From contig CM040750.1 of NCBI GenBank assembly GCA_022829145.1, positions 253,001 through 317,000 of the forward strand: DNA of 64,000 nucleotides. The letters run 5' to 3'. Position 1 is the first letter of the stretch. Each line of letters opens with the position of its first letter. The notes beneath the pieces were generated by a model, which worked only from the letters and a program-made list of their open reading frames with translations, searched no databases and was not told where the DNA came from. Source of the DNA: Albula goreensis. Lineage: Eukaryota; Chordata; Actinopteri; Albuliformes; Albulidae. Position numbers and translations under genes: made by a program. Below are positions 58,476 to 64,000 of the stretch, one piece after another.

Positions 58476-58917
58476 GGTAACCAGACTGGAGATGTTGACT
58501 TTTGTGTACTTTCTGTACATGGTCATGTTCATGTAGGTCAAACTCTGTGTTTTCCTCTTTTTAAAGGATCTCGGGTTTTGTTATGGTAGTTTGTGGAACA
58601 GCCTTTCTTCGATCAGCATGATCATTATTTAGGGTAACCAAGCTAACCTCGTGTTGAATGTTTTCATGACCAAGTCTATTTTTATAGTATGCATGATTGT
58701 ATGGTTCTGTCCTTATTAATTTCATTAAATAATCTTTTGTTACCTTAGTTTTAATTTTTAATTTCATAGTTTAGCTGTTTAGTCTACATTTGATATGTTT
58801 TGCAAGTGTTAGTAACTATTATCATAAAATGAATAGTTCTGACATTAGCATCAATGGTTTCACATGAAACATCTCAAGGTAGGTGTAAAAAACTCTGTGA
58901 GCTAACCTGTGAGCAGT
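58476..58917. other. Unique AT-rich DNA
   Basis: Nothing recognised. Confidence 0.55.
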
Positions 58918-59795
58918 GACGTGCGGTGAGGTTCATAGCTGGTGAGGCACTGACGTCATCAGAATCAGATTTGCAAATAGATGCATAGATTGACAGCAGT
59001 TTACAGGTTATGTTTCACTTCTGCATCCTTTACACATACAAGCAATCCTTTCAGCTCCGGCGTTGGTCTTCCTTTAGTTATTATCTCCTGCTTCGATTGA
59101 AAGTCCACTTGAGAAAACTGTTTTAGTGTCGAAATGTAGTCATCCATGTTGAAAGTCGGGATAGGCGAGAGGAAAAAAATAATCTCTATCTCTAATAATC
59201 TATCGCTGCACTTGACTTGCTTACCGTATCGTTTAGCCTAGCTCGCTGTCACTTACTCTGCAGTTGTGGAGTGACAAGACGAATGTCTGGGATCTTGAGC
59301 GCCCCCTGCCATGAGGCAAGAGAACTGCCTGCCTCACCTCCAACCTGTTCTCTGCCGTTTATAATCGCTCAGCACACGAAACACGTTACACAAACACAGT
59401 TGGTGACAAAAAGCACTGTACATTATATACATAAGCTAAATTATTGAAAATCAGTTTACATATTAAATGTGTTTAAACCATTTTATTGACGCCGTACAGC
59501 AACATGCTCTCTCCGCTTAGCAGCCAGCGCAGTTAGCCAGGGGTTGCGCAATCCAAGGTGAGGCTGAGCTCGCTGCTGCCTCACCGGCATCGCTTCCAAG
59601 CATTTGAATGGGAAATTCAGAAAATTCAGTGATTTTGAAGAAAGTATAATCGAAATTGGTGAAGCTAAATGAAAAATAAATATTTTTTAGTACAAACCAC
59701 CAGATGAATATAACAATTTAAATTATTTTATTATTATATATTTTCTTTCTTTCCATGATGGCTGGTGAGGCACTGCCTGTGAGGTATTGCCTTGG
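58918..59795. mobile_element. DNA-transposon-like block
   Basis: It starts 'cagtgacgtgcggtgagg', then ttcatagctggtgaggcact. Near the right edge 'tggctggtgaggcactgcc' appears again in direct orientation, and 'aggtgaggctgagctcgctg' followed by ctgcctcacc in the middle is partly inverted. Internal phrases ('ctctgccgtttataatcgc', 'cacgaaacacgttacac') belong, as far as I recall, to a widespread fish DNA transposon. The right terminus seems truncated and no target duplication was found, so the superfamily is open. Confidence 0.42.
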
Positions 59796-60239
59796 TGGAT
59801 ATATTAGCTGGGTCATCTAATTAGCATGACGCAAAGCTCCTCCATACTTTGGCTTTTTCAGAGGAGTGAACTGGAACGTTAGAGTGCAAACTCCATGTTT
59901 GTGCTTTCTTACACAGTCCAATTCAGTTTGTCAGAGTTGTTTTTTGATACATACAATTCTTTGTTTGGCTTTGTTTGGCTTAGGGCGATTTGTTAATTGA
60001 ACTTTTAAAAATCTCCCAGCTTTTATGTCTCACAAAACAACACAATAAAAGTGATTAAATGATCAGTAGGAGATCACAAGATTCTGTTTAGATTCCCTAT
60101 ATTAAAATGATTATATAAATCTGAATGGATTTTGTCATGCAGAGTCTTGAAAAGGAATGTAAATGAGGCTGTTCTGAAAGCAAAGCATATTTGAATGTAT
60201 TATATGTTTATCCTCCTCCCCATTTCGTTTGGAAATCGG
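59796..60239. promoter_or_regulatory. Weak candidate conserved block
   Basis: 'catctaattagcatgacgc' and 'gtgattaaatgatcag' give an enhancer-like look. Nothing else was recognised. Confidence 0.18.
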
Positions 60240-60390
60240 GGTGGGGGTGCCACTGTGTTTGTTTTTGTCAAGGTTGCAGGTTCAATTCCCAGGAATGGCA
60301 TGGTTGTTGTACCCTTGAGGAACGTACTTAGCCCAGATTGCTTCAGTAGATATCCAGCTATATAAATTGATAATGTGTAGAAACAATGCA
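60240..60390 (+). mobile_element. tRNA-derived SINE fossil
   Basis: 'aggttgcaggttcaattccc' carries an RNA polymerase III B-box (GGTTCAATTCC). It is followed by 'ttgttgtacccttgagg' and 'cagtagatatccagctata', which match the central/3' region of a common fish tRNA-SINE (ttgtacccttgagcaaggtactta...; cagtaaatatccagctgtataaa). The A-box is unrecognisable and the 3' end fades at about 60390. Confidence 0.58.
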
Positions 60391-62929
60391 AGTCCCCTGG
60401 ATGACAGGATTACTATTGCGGCAGCATGTCATCAGTAGGGTAAAACGTACCTGTCTCATGATGGTCTAAACCCAGCTCACGTTCCCATTCTGCTTCACAA
60501 TGATAGGAAGATCCTAAATGCACAATGTAGGCTTCACGTTTCCCTGAATTTGTTTTTGCAGCCACAGGAGGTGCTGTTTCCTAAATTTACATTCTACACT
60601 TTTAACCTTATCCACAGTTGAATTTCTGTAAAATAAAAAACTGCAACATAAGAAATCCTTAAAATTGCAAAGCCAGAAAGTTATAGGGCCTTTTTGGTAA
60701 TGAGGACAGCAGTCTTGAAGCAGGCCAATAAAACTCCAGCCTCCCCATGGCCACGCCCCCTGTTTAAATCCCTCACCTCACCAGGCTCAAGGCAATAAAA
60801 CTCATATTCTAACAATCTTTGTTAACATTTCTGAGCATCAAAATCATTTTTAAATATAGGAACAAATATATATATATATATATATTTTTATTAACTGACT
60901 TTTATTTAGATTCCGACTTATGTACTTCTGGCATGGTAGAATAACTTTGTTTTGCAAATTATTCAATAAAAACATGCTTATGGAACCACATATCTTAAAT
61001 GGTTATAAAGCTATATATATGTTTTCTAACTAATGCTGAAGTTTTTCTCGTAATCCATTCAGTAATTTTCCAAGACAATATATCCAGGATCTATCAATAT
61101 ATCCAGGAGCTACTCCTTAGTGAACGCCATCTTGAGATACTTGTTGATGATGCATAAATGCGTTGCAACATAATTTCAGTTAGAAAAAAAAACATGGCAA
61201 TATTCTTAGACAGGGCTTCCTAAACTTTCTAACAAGGTATAATATGTCAAATTCCAGTGACGGACAGACAGCTAAAAAATCACTGTGTTCGCAGACTTGA
61301 ATGCATGCATAGGCACGTGTAAATTGCCAATGAGTGATTGCATTGCAAATCTTTGTCCGACAGAAATCTGCGCAGAATATACAGAGTTTGAGTGAGAGGG
61401 ATGGGCTGTGGTGTTCTAAAACTATTGTTTGTAGCTTATCCTAGTGGCATTTTGTAATTTTTTTACAAAATAGGATGTGTAGTAAACCTACTGTTCATTA
61501 AATACTTTAAAATCATACAAATATTGCTGTAGACTATTTGGATTTAGCCCCTTCACTATTTTATTGCCCTCCAGAGGGTATCAAACAAAGCGGAGACTCC
61601 TGTTGCTCAGGTTAATACATAATGTGCAGCTGTGAACTGCCTAAGGATTAGTGCGACAAAAACAAGTCAAATGCTCAATTCACTTTCTACTAACCCAAGG
61701 GGATGTAACTGAAAACTGAACTGCAGCCAATCTGCACAATGAAAACACAAGCATAAAGACGTTCCAAAACTGTGACCAAAGTGGCCAGCGGTCATTTTAA
61801 CATGTTCACAGACACTCTGTCCAGGTGCTAGCAGTCTAAGCTAACAACAACAGGTACAAGTGATGTCATAACTCGGCACAAACTTCCTGGAGTAGCTTAT
61901 GAAATAACACAGCCACGTTGGACAATCAATGACCTGCACAAAAAAAGCAGCTTCCTGTGGCTCAAACACCCTGACCCAAATACTATGGGTATTTTACGGA
62001 ATATATGGCAAATGACACATAACATATACATACTGTGCAAAAGAGGCAAGAAAATAAATAAATAAAATTAAAATGATAAAAATAAAATCATCTAAGTTCA
62101 ACTATTTATTAACAAGTGCTACAATAAAAGTTATGCAGTAATGTGGTTTAAATTTAAGCCAAATTAAAAATGGGATGAGGCTGGGGAGAATCACTAGTCA
62201 GTGTAAAGCCACAAGAGCTGAGTCAATTGAAGTCAGCTTGATGGTTGATCTGGAAAGTAATTAGTCCGTATCTAAAATCCAAAGATTTGTTGAAGGGGAT
62301 TATTTTTTTTCAAATGCATGAAAGACCAAGTAATTCTGGTAACAGAGGACTAAACTGAACTAAACAAAACTAAAGAAGACAATAAAATGAGCGTAATGAA
62401 AGTATTTGGCAAAATGAAAGTACTGGAAACCCATAGGTCACATATCGACATGACACATGAAGAAGGTTCAGGGTCACTTTACTTTGGCACAGAAATAAAA
62501 TATCTGAAATGCAATGTCCCATTGTTTTATTGGACTCTGTATGTGCCTTGGCTTGAACTCAAAAAGGTACAATATAAATACATCTCCATACTTATTGGCA
62601 ATCCTTTTTACAGTAATTATGGAGTTAATTTGGATTTTTAAGACCAGTCCTTTCCTTAACTATGATGCACATTCAGGGTTTTGGAAAGGGAAAACCATTG
62701 CAATCATAGAACATCTTTTGTATGAGCCAGCCAGCGCAAATGTCAATTTTCGAATGAAACATATGAATTAAACTTCATAAGCTTATCTGTTCTTTGATAT
62801 GGAGAAACCCTGAGGTTTATTCAGCATTAATCCCCAGCATCATTGCTTCTCTGCTTTGATGCTTGAAGGTGGTTTAAAAAAAAGGAATATGCCAGGTATA
62901 TACCTGCATGTTTAACCCACTGCTGAAAC
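60391..62929. other. Unique AT-rich DNA
   Basis: Contains an (AT)n run at 60866-60885 and a short direct repeat, caatatatccagga, at about 61076-61110. No gene was recognised. An 84-codon and an 85-codon plus frame near 62387-62771 overlap and look like chance. Confidence 0.5.
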
Positions 62930-63290
62930 TTAGGGGCCGTCATTTTTTACGTGGCTTCCTAGGAATTTCCTAACAAAAGGCAGCCGTACGCATTGAAACG
63001 CTGCCGGACTGCAGGGGTCATGTAGCTTGATACCGAATTTCCCTGCCTTTGTGCAATCTTAATTGTCTGTCATTTCTGTCTGCTGCTCTGTCTGTGGGTG
63101 CTCCAAATAAAACTATGGAAACTTGAAAGGTGGAGCAGTACCCTCACTTTCATCAAGGGATCACTTTCCAGCCTTACCGCGGCCGCCCCAGTCTTGTGTT
63201 ACGCACCTCATAAAAGTAGGTCTTGTTTGGCAGTGCTCTGTCTGGATACTGGGCTAATCTATCAAGCCCAGCTCCCAGGCAAATTCTGTG
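62930..63290. promoter_or_regulatory. Candidate conserved GC-richer block
   Basis: Contains 'ggcagccgtacgcattg', 'gaaacgctgccggactg', a NotI-type site in 'accgcggccgcccc' (63177-63190) and 'ttgtgttacgcacctc'. GC-richer than its surroundings. No known protein fits the 79-codon frame at 63098-63337. Confidence 0.28.
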
Positions 63291-64000
63291 GCAGTGTAAT
63301 AGAAACTGTTACAAACTCTACTTTTTTTCCTTTTTAAACTTTTTTTTCTTTCTTATGAACATCCGATGTTGTTGACAGTTCAACTGAGCTCAATGCCATG
63401 AAGAAGTATTGTTTTTTTTTTTTTTTTGCAGTGACCTCTAGACGTCCTTTCCCCCCTCCATGTTTTATACCAAATATTTTCACCTACTTTGCACTCCACA
63501 GCTAAAAACCTTTGTTTGTTACCTTTGTTGTTCATCAGGAATTCACAACACCCAACTTCTTGTTTCTATTAAAAACAAGAAAAAAAAGAAAAGAAAACTT
63601 TGACAGACAGCAAAGGCCCCTGGGAGAATCAGGTCACCAAAGAGTAGAAAGCAGAAACACTGGAACTCACTACTGCACAAATATGTGCGCTGTACCTTCC
63701 ATTACTGAAGTGACTGTGCACTGTCCTTCAAGCTTTTCCCATGACGTTCTTTTGATCCTCTCTTCCTTTGAACTCATCATCAACCCTGCCATTCCGCTTG
63801 CCTCTCCCTCCAATCGGAGAAAAATCACATCTATACATAAACATGCTAACTCACACAGACCGAGGGCCATTCTACTGTACAGTGCATCCAGCCGGCAACA
63901 ACTGATATGCCCAACTGCCTCGGCAATGGAATTTAAATAATTGTACTTGCATATTTCAGAGGATGGGCATTTGATAAATGCATACATTTTCTGTTTGTTT
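63291..64000. other. Unique DNA to the window edge
   Basis: A T16 run (63412-63427) followed by gcagtgacctc looks like an acceptor, but the frames beyond it are not recognisable (142 codons plus at 63512-63940; 105 codons minus at 63670-63987). Left unassigned. Confidence 0.45.

Noticed and set aside
60270..60300. Possible tRNA gene (B-box ggttcaattcc)
   Set aside because: There is no A-box or cloverleaf, and the sequence continues into a typical SINE body, so it is listed as a SINE fossil.
63412..63560. T16 plus gcag acceptor leading to a 142-codon frame (63512-63940)
   Set aside because: The acceptor-like word is followed by stops before the frame begins, and the frame has no recognisable domain.

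Overview
The window reads as nuclear DNA of a ray-finned fish, most likely a teleost. It is AT-rich, with long runs of CA, TA and poly-A. It holds fossils of fish-type retroposons, including tails resembling 'ggataagagcatctgctaaa' and a tRNA-derived SINE with a B-box, plus short hAT DNA transposons. Nothing bacterial is present: there are no operons, and no ORF outside the tandem repeats looks like a complete protein gene. I cannot name the species or the locus. The simplest reading is a gene desert or the inside of very large introns, with blocks that look like developmental enhancers (conserved noncoding elements, CNEs). That last point rests on composition and look only, because no alignment could be run.

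Layout. 1-9.2 kb: unique DNA with CA microsatellites, a small 44-bp minisatellite (6.5 kb) and several enhancer-like blocks (the best at 7.24-7.86 kb). 9.2-11.1 kb: a retroposon fossil and a broken Ty3/Gypsy reverse transcriptase on the minus strand. 11.35-13.76 kb: a minisatellite of about 56 copies (43/41-bp unit). 13.8-23.6 kb: unique DNA with enhancer-like blocks at 15.85-16.5 and 21.6-22.3 kb; the second includes a possible minus-strand exon. 23.6-25.8 kb: a minisatellite of about 60 copies (36-bp unit). 26.5-27.7 kb: a LINE 3' end, a 168-bp hAT element with a perfect 8-bp target duplication, and a GC-rich block. 28-43 kb: mostly unique DNA with several enhancer-like blocks, a 62-bp palindrome at 35.0 kb and a G-quadruplex tract at 41.05 kb. 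44-45 kb: a 41-bp minisatellite interrupted by a 544-bp hAT element. 47.9-48.8 kb: 26 copies of a 33-35-bp hairpin-forming unit. 53.34 kb: an isolated, nearly perfect 82-bp hairpin. 54.3-57.4 kb: two adjacent minisatellites (51-bp x about 18; 34-bp x about 47), with a possible 65-nt exon between them. 57.8-60.4 kb: SINE and LINE fossils and a DNA-transposon-like block. 60.4-64 kb: unique DNA with a GC-richer block at 62.9-63.3 kb.

The most striking property is the load of tandem arrays, about 8.7 kb or roughly 13.5% of the window. Each of the five large arrays carries a splice-site-like motif on the plus strand: donor-like in the 36-, 51- and 34-bp units, acceptor-like in the 43- and 35-bp units. 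The 34-bp array begins exactly at the apparent donor of the candidate 65-nt exon, as though an intron's 5' splice site had been copied about 47 times. The long open frames in the 36- and 51-bp arrays follow from unit lengths divisible by three and are not evidence of genes.
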